Below are positions 25,526 to 34,809 of a stretch of DNA of 36,257 nt, one piece after another. A program made the translations under genes and the position numbers. This DNA is from CAXBCP01 sp963974055 (GTDB lineage: Bacteria > Pseudomonadota > Alphaproteobacteria > MPNO01 > UBA830). The notes under the pieces were generated by a model that had not been told where the DNA came from, did no database searches, and saw only the letters and a list, made by a program, of their open reading frames with translations. Location of the stretch: NCBI GenBank assembly GCA_963974055.1, contig CAXBCP010000043.1, positions 1 to 36,257 of the forward strand, in the 5' to 3' direction. Each line of letters begins with the position of its first letter. The stretch's first letter is position 1.

Positions 25526-28309
25526 ATGGCGAGCACGGAAGAACTGGATCATGTCTATCTGGTAGACGGATCGGCCTATATTTTCCGGGCGTATTACGCA
25601 ATCAAATCCGAGATGACGCGGGCCGACGGCACACCGGTCAAAGCGGTCTACGGTTTTGCCAATATGCTGACCAAGCTGGTCGAGGATTCCGAGGCCGATT
25701 TCATCGCCGTGATATTCGATACCGCGCGCAAGACGTTCCGCAGCGATATCTATCCCGAATACAAGGCGCACCGACCGCCGCCGCCAGAGGATCTCATTCC
25801 ACAGTTCGAACTGATCCGCGAGGCGACCCGGGCCTACAGCCTGCCCTGTCTCGAACTTGAAGGGTTCGAGGCCGACGACCTGATCGCCACCTATGCGCGC
25901 CACGCGGTGGAACAGGGCTTCGATGTGACGATCGTGTCGTCGGACAAGGACCTGATGCAGCTTGTCGGCCCCGGCGTGCGCATGATGGACCCGATGAAGA
26001 ACAAGTTTATCGGCCCGGACGAGGTCGCCGAAAAATTCGGTGTTGGCCCGGGGAAGGTGATTGACGTTCAGTCCCTTGCCGGGGATTCCACCGACAACGT
26101 CCCAGGCGTGCCTGGCATCGGCATCAAGACCGCTGCCCAGTTGATTGAAGAATTTGGGGATTTGGACAACCTGCTGGCGCGGGCGGGCGAGATCAAACAG
26201 AACAAGCGGCGCGAAAACCTGATCGAATTCGCCGACCAGGCACGGATATCCCGCGAACTGGTAACGCTGCGCACCGATGTGCCGGTCGAGCACAGGATCG
26301 CCGAATTCCAGAAGAAACGCCCGGACCCGGATGTGCTGATCCCGTTTCTCGAAGAGCAGGGCTTCCGGACGATCCTGTCGAAGGTCCGCGCCGAGTTCGG
26401 TATCGACGCGCCGGCGGCCGCATCGGCCGATACCGCGACCGCGCCCGGCGAGGGGGCGTACGAGCTGGTGCAGGACGAAGCGGCGCTGAAGGCCTGGATC
26501 GCCGACGCCGAAAAGGCCGGCATCGTCGCTTTCGACACCGAAACGACGTCGCTCGATTCCATGCAGGCCGACCTGGTCGGGCTGTCGCTGTCCGTGCACG
26601 GCGGCAGCGCGTGTTACGTCCCGCTCGGCCATGTCGCCCCGGGCGGCGCGCCGGACGGCGAGCTCGATCTCGGCGACGGTGCGGCGCCCAAAGCGGCGGC
26701 CCCGAAACAGATCGCTTTCGACACCGCGATCGCGCTGCTGAAGCCGATGCTCGAAGACCCGGGCGTGCTCAAGGTCGGCCAGAATATCAAGTACGACATG
26801 CAGGTCATGGCGCGCTACGGCGTCGAGGTCGCGCCGGTCGACGACACCATGCTGCTGTCCTACGTGCTCGAAGGCGGGCTGCACGGCCATGGGCTGGACG
26901 AACTGGCGAACCTGCATCTCGGTCACACCAATATCAAATACGGCGAAGTGGCCGGCACCGGCAAGAAACAGATCAGCTTTGCCGAGGTCGCGCTCGACAA
27001 GGCGCTCGACTACGCCGCCGAAGACGCGGAGGTGACGGGCCGGCTCTACCGCCTGCTCCGCCCGCGCATTGCGGCCGAACATATGACGACGGTCTACGAG
27101 ACCCTGGAACGCGCACTGGTGCCGGTTCTGTCCGACATGGAACGTGCCGGTATCAGCGTCGATGCGACCTTCCTGAAGGAACTGTCGAAGGACCTGGAAA
27201 GGCGCGCGGCGGACATCGCCGAGGAAATCCACAAGCTTGCCGGCCGCGAATTCAATATCGCGTCGCCCAAGCAGCTCGGCGAGATCCTGTTCGACGAGAT
27301 GAGCCTCGACGGCGGCAAGAAAACGAAGACCGGCGCCTACGGCACCGGCGCCGACGTGCTCGAAGGGCTCGCCGCCCAGGGGCACGACCTGCCGCGGCGC
27401 GTGCTCGACTGGCGCCAGCTCACCAAGCTGCGCAGCACCTATACGGATGCGCTGGTCGCCCAGATAAACCCGGAAACGAAACGCGTGCATACGTCCTATG
27501 CCCAGGCGATCGCCTCGACCGGGCGGCTGTCATCGACCGACCCGAACCTTCAGAACATCCCCATCCGCACCGAGGAAGGCCGCAAGATCCGCAAGGCGTT
27601 CGTCGCCGATGCGGGCAAGGTTCTGCTGTCGGCCGATTATTCCCAGATCGAACTGCGCCTGCTCGCCCATGTCGCCGGTATCGAAACCCTGCGCCAGGCG
27701 TTCCGCGACGGCCAGGACATTCACGCCATGACCGCGAGCGAGGTTTTCGGCATCCCGGTCGAGGGGATGGAATCCAGCGTCCGCAGCCGGGCAAAGGCGA
27801 TCAATTTCGGCATCATCTACGGCATCAGCCCGTTCGGGCTGGCGCGCCAGCTTGCGATCCCGCAGGGCGAGGCCAAGACCTATATCGAAAGCTATTTCGA
27901 AAAATTTCCCGGCATCAAGGATTACATGGAAAGCACCAAGGAATTCGCCCGGGAACACGGCTATGTGCAGACTATCTTCGGGCGCAAATGCCATACGCCG
28001 GGGATCGCCGACAAGAACCCGGCGCGGCGCAATTTTTCGGAACGCGCAGCGATCAACGCGCCGCTCCAGGGGGCGGCCGCCGATATCATCAAGCGCGCCA
28101 TGGTCCGGGTTGCGCCGGCGCTGAAGGAGGCCGGGCTGGGCGCGACGATGCTGCTCCAGGTGCATGACGAACTGATTTTCGAGGTGCCCGAAAAGGAACT
28201 GGAAAAAACCGCTGCACTGGTCAAAAAGGTCATGGAAGACGCCGCCCATCTCGACGTGCCGCTGGTGGTCGAGACCGGCTTCGGCCCCAACTGGGACGAA
28301 GCGCACTGA
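25526..28309 (+). CDS. polA: DNA polymerase I
   Basis: The protein has 927 residues from ATG 25526 (MASTEELDHVYLVDGSAY). The frame stays open further upstream, but that stretch contains the previous gene's terminator. Three domains are present. The 5'-3' nuclease (about 8-295) has FEADDLIATYA and SSDKDLMQLV. The 3'-5' exonuclease (from about 335) has FDTETTSLD, so proofreading residues are retained. The polymerase has motif A SADYSQIELR (about 701), motif B RSRAKAINFGIIYG (about 752) and motif C VHDELIFEV (about 878). It fills gaps and removes RNA primers in replication and repair. The gene converges on fbpB with a 67-bp gap lacking a clear terminator. Confidence 0.98.
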   Translation: MASTEELDHVYLVDGSAYIFRAYYAIKSEMTRADGTPVKAVYGFANMLTKLVEDSEADFIAVIFDTARKTFRSDIYPEYKAHRPPPPEDLIPQFELIREATRAYSLPCLELEGFEADDLIATYARHAVEQGFDVTIVSSDKDLMQLVGPGVRMMDPMKNKFIGPDEVAEKFGVGPGKVIDVQSLAGDSTDNVPGVPGIGIKTAAQLIEEFGDLDNLLARAGEIKQNKRRENLIEFADQARISRELVTLRTDVPVEHRIAEFQKKRPDPDVLIPFLEEQGFRTILSKVRAEFGIDAPAAASADTATAPGEGAYELVQDEAALKAWIADAEKAGIVAFDTETTSLDSMQADLVGLSLSVHGGSACYVPLGHVAPGGAPDGELDLGDGAAPKAAAPKQIAFDTAIALLKPMLEDPGVLKVGQNIKYDMQVMARYGVEVAPVDDTMLLSYVLEGGLHGHGLDELANLHLGHTNIKYGEVAGTGKKQISFAEVALDKALDYAAEDAEVTGRLYRLLRPRIAAEHMTTVYETLERALVPVLSDMERAGISVDATFLKELSKDLERRAADIAEEIHKLAGREFNIASPKQLGEILFDEMSLDGGKKTKTGAYGTGADVLEGLAAQGHDLPRRVLDWRQLTKLRSTYTDALVAQINPETKRVHTSYAQAIASTGRLSSTDPNLQNIPIRTEEGRKIRKAFVADAGKVLLSADYSQIELRLLAHVAGIETLRQAFRDGQDIHAMTASEVFGIPVEGMESSVRSRAKAINFGIIYGISPFGLARQLAIPQGEAKTYIESYFEKFPGIKDYMESTKEFAREHGYVQTIFGRKCHTPGIADKNPARRNFSERAAINAPLQGAAADIIKRAMVRVAPALKEAGLGATMLLQVHDELIFEVPEKELEKTAALVKKVMEDAAHLDVPLVVETGFGPNWDEAH

Positions 28310-28376
28310 CCGGGGGGGCCGCCTTCCGGTTTTTCCGGCCGGCAGGGATTCTTTTCACATCTTCGCCAAGCGGCGA

Positions 28377-30077
28377 TCAGGTAATGGGCAGGTCCTGGTC
28401 GGGCCGGTTCTGACCCATGACCCGCGTCAGCAGGATCACCGGGATGACCCCGGCGGCGACGATGGTTACGGCGCCGAGGGCGCATTCCTCGAGCAGTTCG
28501 TCGGACGCGTACTGGTATACATAGGTCGCAAGCGTGTCGAAATTGAACGGCCGCAACAGCAGCGTCGCCGGCAGTTCCTTCATGCAGTCGACGAAGATCA
28601 GGATCGCGGCCGTCATGATGCTGCCGCGGATGATCGGCAGGTTCACTTTTATCAGCGCCTGCGCCGGGCCGTGATTCAGGGTGCGCGCGGCGTCGTCCAT
28701 GTGCGGCGTCACCCGCCCGAGCCCGGCCTCCAGCGTGCCGTAGGCAAGGGCGAGAAAACGCACGACATAGGCGAACAGGATCGCGACGATGGTGCCCGAC
28801 AGGATCAGCCCCGTGCTGACGCCGAACGTCGTCCGCATGATCGAATCCACCGCATTGTCGAACGCACCGAACGGGAACAGGATGCCGATCGCGAGAACCG
28901 CGCCCGGCACCGCGTAGCCGAGGCTGGCGAACCGCGCGAGGTTGCGGAGCGATTTGCTGCGGCGCAGCCGCACCGCGTAGGCGAGGAACAGCCCGATCAC
29001 CACGGCCGCGGCCGCGGCCAGCGCCGCCAGCAGGATGCTGTTGAACGCGGCCTGCGGGAACTTGTTGTCGAGAGACGCGCCGTAGAATTCCACCGCGTAG
29101 GACACCAGCAGGGCGGCGGGTACGAAAAAGCCGATCAGGATCGGCACCGCGCAGATCGCCACCGCCAGGCCGCGCCGAAACCCCTTCAGATTGAACCGGG
29201 TTGCCTTTCCGGGCCGGGTCGAGGTGTCGTGATAGCCGCGGCTGCGGCGCGCGGCGCGCTCGGCGACCAGCAGGAAGACCACGAAAATCAGCATCACGAC
29301 GGCAATCTGCGCGCCGCCGCCGGTATTGTTCATCACCAGCCAGACATTGAACATGCCGGTGGTCAGCGTCTGGACGGCGAAGAAATCGACGGTGCCGAAA
29401 TCGTTCAGCGTTTCCATCAGGACAAGCGAGACGCCGACCACGATCGACGGCCGCGCCATCGGCAGCGACACCCGCCGGAATGCCGCCCAGGGCGAACAGC
29501 CAAGCGTCCGCGCCGCCTCGCCGACGCCGGATGACTGTTCGAGGAAGGCCGACCGGGACAGCAGGTAGACATAGGGGTACAGCGTCATGGTCATGACCAG
29601 GATGGCGCCGCCAAGCGAGCGGATCTCGGGGAACCAGTAGTCCTGGGATGTCTTCCAGCCGAACAGGTCGCGCAGCAGGATCTGCACCGGTCCCGCGAAT
29701 TCGAGGATGTCGGTATAGACATAGGCGACCACGTAGGCCGGCATCGCGAGTGGCAGCACCAGCGCCCATTCGAATATCCGACGGCCCGGAAAATTGCAGG
29801 TGGTGACGAGCCAGGCGGCGCTGACGCCGATCAGGATGGTGCCGATGGCGGCGCCTGCCAGGAGTTCTATCGTTGTGACGACATAGCCCGGCAGCACCGT
29901 TTCGAGCAGGTGCGGCCAGATATTTTCCGTGGGAAAGAACGCGAGCCCGAGAACGGTGAGAACCGGCAGGGCAACGATAACCGCAATAACGGCCGCGCCC
30001 GCGGTCCAGATATCGGGTCTGAACCGCGGGCGGGTGCGTGTGTTCGGGGCGGGCGCCGAGACGTTAAGGCCGGTCAT
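28377..30077 (-). CDS. fbpB: iron(III) ABC transporter permease (FbpB type)
   Basis: The protein has 566 residues, a fused double permease with about twelve membrane helices. Each half carries the EAA loop that docks the ATPase: EAARTLGCSPWAAFRRVSLP near 195 and DAARTLNHGPAQALIKVNLP near 460. Length and two-fold layout fit FbpB/AfuB-type ferric iron importers. It lies 49 bp downstream of the binding-protein gene on the same strand. No ATPase gene (fbpC) follows; polA converges instead. The SD before ATG 30077 is poor. Confidence 0.9.
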   Translation of the reverse strand: MTGLNVSAPAPNTRTRPRFRPDIWTAGAAVIAVIVALPVLTVLGLAFFPTENIWPHLLETVLPGYVVTTIELLAGAAIGTILIGVSAAWLVTTCNFPGRRIFEWALVLPLAMPAYVVAYVYTDILEFAGPVQILLRDLFGWKTSQDYWFPEIRSLGGAILVMTMTLYPYVYLLSRSAFLEQSSGVGEAARTLGCSPWAAFRRVSLPMARPSIVVGVSLVLMETLNDFGTVDFFAVQTLTTGMFNVWLVMNNTGGGAQIAVVMLIFVVFLLVAERAARRSRGYHDTSTRPGKATRFNLKGFRRGLAVAICAVPILIGFFVPAALLVSYAVEFYGASLDNKFPQAAFNSILLAALAAAAAVVIGLFLAYAVRLRRSKSLRNLARFASLGYAVPGAVLAIGILFPFGAFDNAVDSIMRTTFGVSTGLILSGTIVAILFAYVVRFLALAYGTLEAGLGRVTPHMDDAARTLNHGPAQALIKVNLPIIRGSIMTAAILIFVDCMKELPATLLLRPFNFDTLATYVYQYASDELLEECALGAVTIVAAGVIPVILLTRVMGQNRPDQDLPIT

Positions 30078-30126
30078 CCAAGTGTTTTTTCAGGCATCGG
30101 CCCGGCCGTCAATGCTCCCCGTTTAT

Positions 30127-31149
30127 TCAGTTGGCGGATGCGCCGTCGTTATAGCGGACCTTGTTGACGATTTTCAGCGCGGTCGAACGGTTCTTGGCGA
30201 TGACATCCAGCGCCAATGTGTCGCGTTTGAACGTGCCCCAGGATTCAAGCAGGGGAGACGCCTTGACCGACGGGTCGATGGGATATTCGTTATTGGCGAC
30301 CGCATAGATTCCCTGGGCCTTTTTGCTGGCGAGGAATTCCATCAGCTTCTGGGCATTCGCCCGGTTCGGCGCATGTTTGGTCATCATGACGCCGCTGACG
30401 TTCATATGCGTTCCCTTGCCGGCCAGCGTCGGAAACACGAGATTGGCGGATGCCGCCCACGGTTTCTGCTTTTCGTTCTGCAGCATCAGCGCCATGTAAT
30501 AGTGATTGCCGATGGCGATATCGCAGACGCCTTCCATGATGGCCTTGACCTGCGCCCGGTCGTTGCCCTGCGGCTTGCGGGCGAGATTGGCCTTGACGCC
30601 GCGCAGCCATTCCTCGGCCTTGGCTTCGCCGTAATGGCCGATATAGGCAGCGAGCAGGGCGATGTTATAGGCGTGATCGCCCTTGCGCGTGCAGACCTTG
30701 CCGCGCCATTTCGGGTCGGCGAGCTGTTCGTAGGACGTGATTTCGCCCGGCTTCACGCGGTCCTTCGACGTGTAGATCAGCCGCGCCCGCAGCGTCAGCC
30801 CGTACCACAGGCCGCCGCTGTCGCGGAAGCTGGCCGGCACCGCCTTTTCCAGCGCTTCCGATTTCACCGGCTGGGCAAGGTCGGCATTCACCACCGCCGA
30901 CAGCCGGCCGATATCGACCGTGAAGACGAGGTCCGCCGGGCTGTTGCGCCCTTCGGCCTGCAGCCGCTTGATCAGGCCTTTCTGGGCGAAGACGACATTG
31001 ACCTTTACGCCGGTCTCTTTCGTGAACGCATCGAAGAGCGGCTTCACCAGGAAGGCCTGGCGATAGGAATAGACGTTTACTTCTGCCGCCGTGGCGGATG
31101 CCGCCGGCGCCAGGATAAGCGCGAGGGCGGCAAGTGCGCGGAATTTCAT
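30127..31149 (-). CDS. fbpA: periplasmic iron(III)-binding protein (FbpA/FutA type)
   Basis: The protein has 340 residues. Start ATG 31149 is set by GGGAG eight bases upstream and a clean signal peptide (MKFRALAALALILAPAASATAAE). The mature protein opens with VNVYSYRQAFLVKPLFDAFTKETG and has GNHYYMALML, the paired Tyr that binds ferric iron in this class, plus VFTVDIGRLSAV and the late YPIDPSVKASP. It delivers Fe3+ to the FbpB permease. A strong promoter and two Fur-like sites lie upstream, consistent with induction under iron limitation. Confidence 0.93.
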   Translation of the reverse strand: MKFRALAALALILAPAASATAAEVNVYSYRQAFLVKPLFDAFTKETGVKVNVVFAQKGLIKRLQAEGRNSPADLVFTVDIGRLSAVVNADLAQPVKSEALEKAVPASFRDSGGLWYGLTLRARLIYTSKDRVKPGEITSYEQLADPKWRGKVCTRKGDHAYNIALLAAYIGHYGEAKAEEWLRGVKANLARKPQGNDRAQVKAIMEGVCDIAIGNHYYMALMLQNEKQKPWAASANLVFPTLAGKGTHMNVSGVMMTKHAPNRANAQKLMEFLASKKAQGIYAVANNEYPIDPSVKASPLLESWGTFKRDTLALDVIAKNRSTALKIVNKVRYNDGASAN

Positions 31150-31271
31150 GTATTTCACTCCCTTGATAGGTGTGGCCTGTCCGGCCGGTTTCGATAAGCT
31201 GTCGCTGCTACGCGGATCGGGCCGTTGGTCTGCCCGGAAATCTGCGGTTCGGCGTGTTGTCCAAGGGGGAT

Positions 31272-31300
31272 TTTCTAAGGACTCCGACATTGGCTGTCAA
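31272..31300 (-). promoter_or_regulatory. fbpA promoter
   Basis: On the minus strand, TTGACA (31295-31300) and TAGAAA (31272-31277) are 17 bp apart, close to the sigma-70 consensus. The predicted start near 31265 leaves a leader of about 115 nt before fbpA. A Fur-like site begins four bases upstream of the -35. Confidence 0.7.
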
Positions 31301-31304
31301 CGAC

Positions 31305-31323
31305 ATTGATACTCATTCTCATG
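31305..31323. promoter_or_regulatory. Fur-like site 1 at fbpA
   Basis: Read on the minus strand it is CATGAGAATGAGTATCAAT. It shares the TGnGAATnAnTnnCA pattern with the sites at 31413 and 34810. It adjoins the fbpA -35. The assignment to Fur rather than Irr is inference. Confidence 0.55.
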
Positions 31324-31412
31324 TGAGGTGGGTTCGGCTGCCTAAAATTATTTCATTGTTTTTCAGTCGGTTAATTGATCGGGGTCAGGATTGTCACAAT
31401 ATATTAATTGTG

Positions 31413-31431
31413 AATGAGAATGAATCGCATT
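31413..31431. promoter_or_regulatory. Fur-like site 2 before the gene at 31494
   Basis: AATGAGAATGAATCGCATT is a 19-bp imperfect palindrome (AATG...CATT arms with inner GA/TC). It overlaps or follows a possible promoter with TTGTCA at 31391-31396, about 63 bp before ATG 31494. The rest of the 344-bp gap (31150-31493) is an AT-rich stretch with no gene. Confidence 0.6.
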
Positions 31432-31493
31432 AAGAATGAAAAAGACAGAGGCACGGCGGCAATTTTGTCGCCGATGATAAGGAAGTCCGCCCC

Positions 31494-32126
31494 ATGACGA
31501 CGCAAATCAAACCGAAATCGCACCCGGCTTCTATGGCGACCGTCGCCGTATTGCCGACGGCCCGGGACAAGACCAATGCCTATCTCGACGCTGCGGCGGC
31601 GCTCGATCTGGCAATCCTGGGCGCGACCGCCTGCCGGATGACTCCGCTTGCCCGTCTGATCGATACGGTCTGGTGTCTTACCGGCGGGGGCTGGCGGCCG
31701 CCGCAGGATGTCGTCCACGATGCGTTACGGCGGGCCAATGCCGCCGGCACCGTCCTCGCCACGGAAAGCTGGATCCGGTCGATCCCGTTCTTCTATACGC
31801 TCACCCCGAAGGGGGCGAAGCTGTTCCGCACGCTGATGCGAAGGCCGCTGCCGTCCTGGGACGACCCGATTTCGCGCTCGGCGGCGGCCATCAAGTTCGG
31901 GCTGCTCGACGTCACGGAAGATAGGGATCTCGTCGCAATTGCCGCCGACCTGAAACGGTTTTATCTCGATTCCCGGCTTGGACTCGAAGCGCGCCGCGAA
32001 AGCCTCGCGGAAGACCGGGTGTTCCTGCACACCGCCGTCGGCGAACGTATCGCCTGGGCCGACCAGCGTATCCACGCGCTCGACGATCTTATCCGTCTAC
32101 GGCTGCACCGTCCCGTGATCCACTAG
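31494..32126 (+). CDS. hypothetical protein with a possible winged-helix domain
   Basis: The protein has 210 residues, with AAGGAAG as the SD before ATG 31494. Residues 50-115 (LARLIDTVWCLTGGGWRPPQDVVHDALRRANAAG, then PFFYTLTPKGAKLFRTLM) look like a winged helix of the PadR/MarR sort, because a Y-x-LTPKG segment is typical of the wing. Residues 150-205 are helical and charged, as in a dimerisation or coiled domain. No signal peptide or membrane segment is present. It is divergent from the iron importer genes and has a Fur-like site in its promoter region, so an iron-linked regulator is plausible but unproven. It ends at a strong shared terminator. Confidence 0.7.
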   Translation: MTTQIKPKSHPASMATVAVLPTARDKTNAYLDAAAALDLAILGATACRMTPLARLIDTVWCLTGGGWRPPQDVVHDALRRANAAGTVLATESWIRSIPFFYTLTPKGAKLFRTLMRRPLPSWDDPISRSAAAIKFGLLDVTEDRDLVAIAADLKRFYLDSRLGLEARRESLAEDRVFLHTAVGERIAWADQRIHALDDLIRLRLHRPVIH

Positions 32127-32174
32127 ACCGTTTGCTGTTATGCGGCACCGCGCGCCGGAACCGCTGCACAACGA

Positions 32175-32204
32175 AAAACGGCCGGCAATACTGCCGGCCG
32201 TTTT
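32175..32204. terminator. bidirectional Rho-independent terminator
   Basis: AAAACGGCCGGCA (32175-32187) and TGCCGGCCGTTTT (32192-32204) form a perfect 13-bp stem with a four-base loop. The A and T ends make it a terminator on both strands, serving the convergent hypothetical gene and pckA. Confidence 0.92.
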
Positions 32205-32222
32205 GTGTCGCGTGTGTTGCTG

Positions 32223-33827
32223 TCAGGCGGCGGCGTGAATGCCCGCCGCCTTGACGTCGTCGGTAACGGCGTCGTCGAACTGCTTGAAATTGGCCTCGAA
32301 CCGCTGCGCCAGGTCGCGCGCCGTGCTGTCATAGCCGGACTTGTCGGCCCAGGTTTCCTTCGGGTTCAGCACGTCCTTCGGTACGTCCGGCACGTTTTCC
32401 GGAATCAGCAGGCCGAAATTGGGATCGGGGGCCACGGCGACGCTCGCCAGCTTGCCCTCGACCACGGCCCGGACCATCGTGCGGGTATGCGCGATCTTCA
32501 TGCGCTCGCCGGTGCCGTAGGCGCCGCCACTCCAGCCGGTATTGACCAGCCAGCATTTCGCGCCAGATTTCTTGATCTTCTCGCCGAGCAGCTTCGCGTA
32601 GACCGTCGGATGCCGCGGCAGGAAGGGCGCGCCGAAGCAGGTCGAGAACGTCGCCTGGGGCGTGTCCACGCCGCGTTCCGTACCGGCAAGCCGCGCCGTG
32701 TAGCCGGACAGGAAGTGATACATCGCCTGGTCCGCCGTCAGCTGGCTGATCGGGGGCAGCACGCCGAACGCATCGGCGGTCAGCATGACGATGTTTTCGG
32801 GCTGTCCGCCCATGCCCGTCTCGCTGGTGCCGGGGATAAAGTGCAGCGGGTAGGACGACCGGGTGTTCTCGGTCAGCGAACCGTCGTCGAAATTCGGATA
32901 CTTGGTATGGGGATCGAGCGTGACGTTTTCGAGCACGGTGCCGAAGCGCATCGATGCATCGTAAATTTCAGGCTCGGCCTCGCGCGACAGGTTGATCGCC
33001 TTGGCATAGCAGCCGCCTTCGAAGTTGAAGACGCCGTTATCCGACCAGCCGTGCTCGTCGTCGCCGATCAGTGTGCGCGTCGGGTCGGAGGACAGCGTCG
33101 TCTTGCCGGTGCCGGACAGGCCGAAGAAGATGGCGGTGTCGCCCTTCTCGCCGATATTGGCCGAACAATGCATCGGCAGCACGCCCTGGGCCGGCAGAAG
33201 GTAGTTGAGGACCGAGAAGATCGTCTTCTTGATTTCGCCCGTGTAATGCGAGCCGCCGACAAGGATCAGCTTTTCGGCGAAGTTCAGCATTACGAAGACT
33301 TCGGAGCCGGTGCCGTCGATCGCCGGGATCGACTGCAGGTTCGGCGCATGGAGCACGGTGAAGTCGGGCTCGAAATTATCGTGCTCTTCCGGCTTCGGGT
33401 TGATGAACATGTTCTGGGCGAACAGGCTGTGCCATGCCTGTTCCGTGACCACACGCACCTTGATGCGGTAATCGGGATCGGCACCGGCATAGCAGTCCTG
33501 CACGAACACTTCCTTGTGCTGCATATAGGCCAGCATGCGGTTGCGCATGGTGTTGAAATGCTCAGGCGAAATCTTGTTGTTGACCGGACCCCACCACATG
33601 TTGCCGGAATTTTCCGGCTCGTCGACGATGTACTTGTCCTTGGGCGACCGGCCGGTGTATTCGCCGGTGGTCACGACCAGCCCGCCGCCGGCGGCCAGTT
33701 CGCTTTCGCCGCGCTGCAGCGAGTGTTGGTACAGAGCCGGAATCGAGAGATTCCAATGGGCTCCGAGGAGATTTTCCAGGCCATGATTCTCAAGGCCGAA
33801 TGAACTGGGTTTTCCCGACTGCTGCAC
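32223..33827 (-). CDS. pckA: phosphoenolpyruvate carboxykinase (ATP)
   Basis: The protein has 534 residues. The start is GTG 33827, five bases after AGGAGG; an upstream ATG at 33881 would add 18 residues across the SD. It converts oxaloacetate and ATP to phosphoenolpyruvate, the first step of gluconeogenesis. Visible sites are GEYTGRSPKDKYIVDE near 70, the nucleotide loop GLSGTGKTTLSSDP near 240, the metal site IGDDEHGW, and the FHPGTS-like segment HFIPGTSE. Length matches ATP-type enzymes. In Agrobacterium and Sinorhizobium, pckA lies next to chvI-chvG; here hugZ and a rhodanese gene come between. Confidence 0.97.
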   Translation of the reverse strand: MQQSGKPSSFGLENHGLENLLGAHWNLSIPALYQHSLQRGESELAAGGGLVVTTGEYTGRSPKDKYIVDEPENSGNMWWGPVNNKISPEHFNTMRNRMLAYMQHKEVFVQDCYAGADPDYRIKVRVVTEQAWHSLFAQNMFINPKPEEHDNFEPDFTVLHAPNLQSIPAIDGTGSEVFVMLNFAEKLILVGGSHYTGEIKKTIFSVLNYLLPAQGVLPMHCSANIGEKGDTAIFFGLSGTGKTTLSSDPTRTLIGDDEHGWSDNGVFNFEGGCYAKAINLSREAEPEIYDASMRFGTVLENVTLDPHTKYPNFDDGSLTENTRSSYPLHFIPGTSETGMGGQPENIVMLTADAFGVLPPISQLTADQAMYHFLSGYTARLAGTERGVDTPQATFSTCFGAPFLPRHPTVYAKLLGEKIKKSGAKCWLVNTGWSGGAYGTGERMKIAHTRTMVRAVVEGKLASVAVAPDPNFGLLIPENVPDVPKDVLNPKETWADKSGYDSTARDLAQRFEANFKQFDDAVTDDVKAAGIHAAA

Positions 33828-33985
33828 GTTATCCTCCTGAACAAGAAAGGCGATTGCGCGGCGGCTGATACGCACCGGCACGAGAACGGATATTCGCCTT
33901 GAAATTTGTAATGTTTAGCTGTCAGCAACATACCGCCGAAGCCGCGGGAGTCAACGGATGTCCGCGTGTTCGAGTCGCTTTTTCG

Positions 33986-34007
33986 GCGGCCTGCCGCGGC
34001 AGGCCGC
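33986..34007. repeat. 22-bp perfect palindrome after hugZ
   Basis: The 22 bases are their own reverse complement (half-site GCGGCCTGCCG). It sits ten bases after the hugZ stop. On the hugZ strand it is followed by an A-run, not a U-run, so it is not a standard terminator; it may stabilise the mRNA 3' end. Confidence 0.5.
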
Positions 34008-34016
34008 GTTAACCAT

Positions 34017-34766
34017 TCAGCCGCGGGCGGCCTTGACCAGACGGACCAGGACACCGCGCGCGGCATCCGTATCCCGCACGGGGGTTTCGAAATCGAGCCG
34101 TGCCGTCGCGCCGCCGTCGCGCAGGTCGATTCCTTCGGGATCGATCCCGGTCATCCGCCAGTCGCCCGGTTCCCGGCCGAGAAGCTTCGTCGCATAGAGT
34201 GCGATGGCGTCGGCATGATCCTCGTTCATATGGCCGACCACGCCGGCCTCCGCGGCCGCAAGGTCTTCAAACCCGCCGGTGGCGAATAACAGGTCTCCCG
34301 GTTCGATCCAGTGGATGGCGCCGAAGCCGGCCACGATATGGGCGCGGTCCACCGTCATTGCATAGAGATTGAAATCGGCGAATCCGGCATACATTTCGCT
34401 GTCGGGATGGCGCGCCGTGTAGCGCGCGACCAGCGCCGGGTCGTCGGCGGGGGACAGATGTCCGGTGACGGTTACCCGCGCGCCGGTCAGCGGATTGTCG
34501 AGCCCGGCCGTGCCGTCGAACAGCAATGAGGCGCGGTTATCCGCGCCGAGGTTCTTCGTATGCTCCGCCAGGTCCGATATCAGCAGCAGCGGCCGGGCGG
34601 CATGGTCGCAGGCCGTCATCACCAGCGATCCGTAGGGCCAGCCGCTGCCGGCCATCGCCGTGGACAGCACGGCGCGGTCGCACCTGCGGATCAGGCCGCG
34701 GGATATCGCGGCGGGCGATGCCGCTTCGGCCGGGGGTTTTTCGGGCGTATCCGTATCGGTTGTCAT
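34017..34766 (-). CDS. hugZ: HugZ-type haem utilisation protein (pyridoxamine phosphate oxidase-like fold)
   Basis: The protein has 249 residues from ATG 34766 (MTTDTDTPEKPP). An upstream ATG would start inside the Fur-like site and is rejected. The N-terminal split-barrel (GWPYGSLVMTACDHAARPLLLISDLAEH, then NRASLLFDG) is followed by a C-terminal DUF2470 domain with GVVGHMNEDHADAIALYA. This order is typical of HugZ-like proteins, which bind or degrade haem to release iron. The SD is weak. A perfect 17-bp palindrome lies 44 bp upstream, so iron repression by Fur is likely. General flavoprotein function without haem degradation is the alternative. Confidence 0.85.
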   Translation of the reverse strand: MTTDTDTPEKPPAEAASPAAISRGLIRRCDRAVLSTAMAGSGWPYGSLVMTACDHAARPLLLISDLAEHTKNLGADNRASLLFDGTAGLDNPLTGARVTVTGHLSPADDPALVARYTARHPDSEMYAGFADFNLYAMTVDRAHIVAGFGAIHWIEPGDLLFATGGFEDLAAAEAGVVGHMNEDHADAIALYATKLLGREPGDWRMTGIDPEGIDLRDGGATARLDFETPVRDTDAARGVLVRLVKAARG

Positions 34767-34809
34767 GGCCAGGAGTGTCCAACGGCGCCGCGGTCCGGTC
34801 AATATATAT

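Noticed and set aside
25232..27490. Long open frame on the minus strand across polA
   Set aside because: It is antisense to conserved DNA polymerase I domains and its composition is that of a shadow frame.
33986..34007. Palindrome after hugZ as a Rho-independent terminator
   Set aside because: On the hugZ strand the stem is followed by A-rich, not U-rich, sequence.
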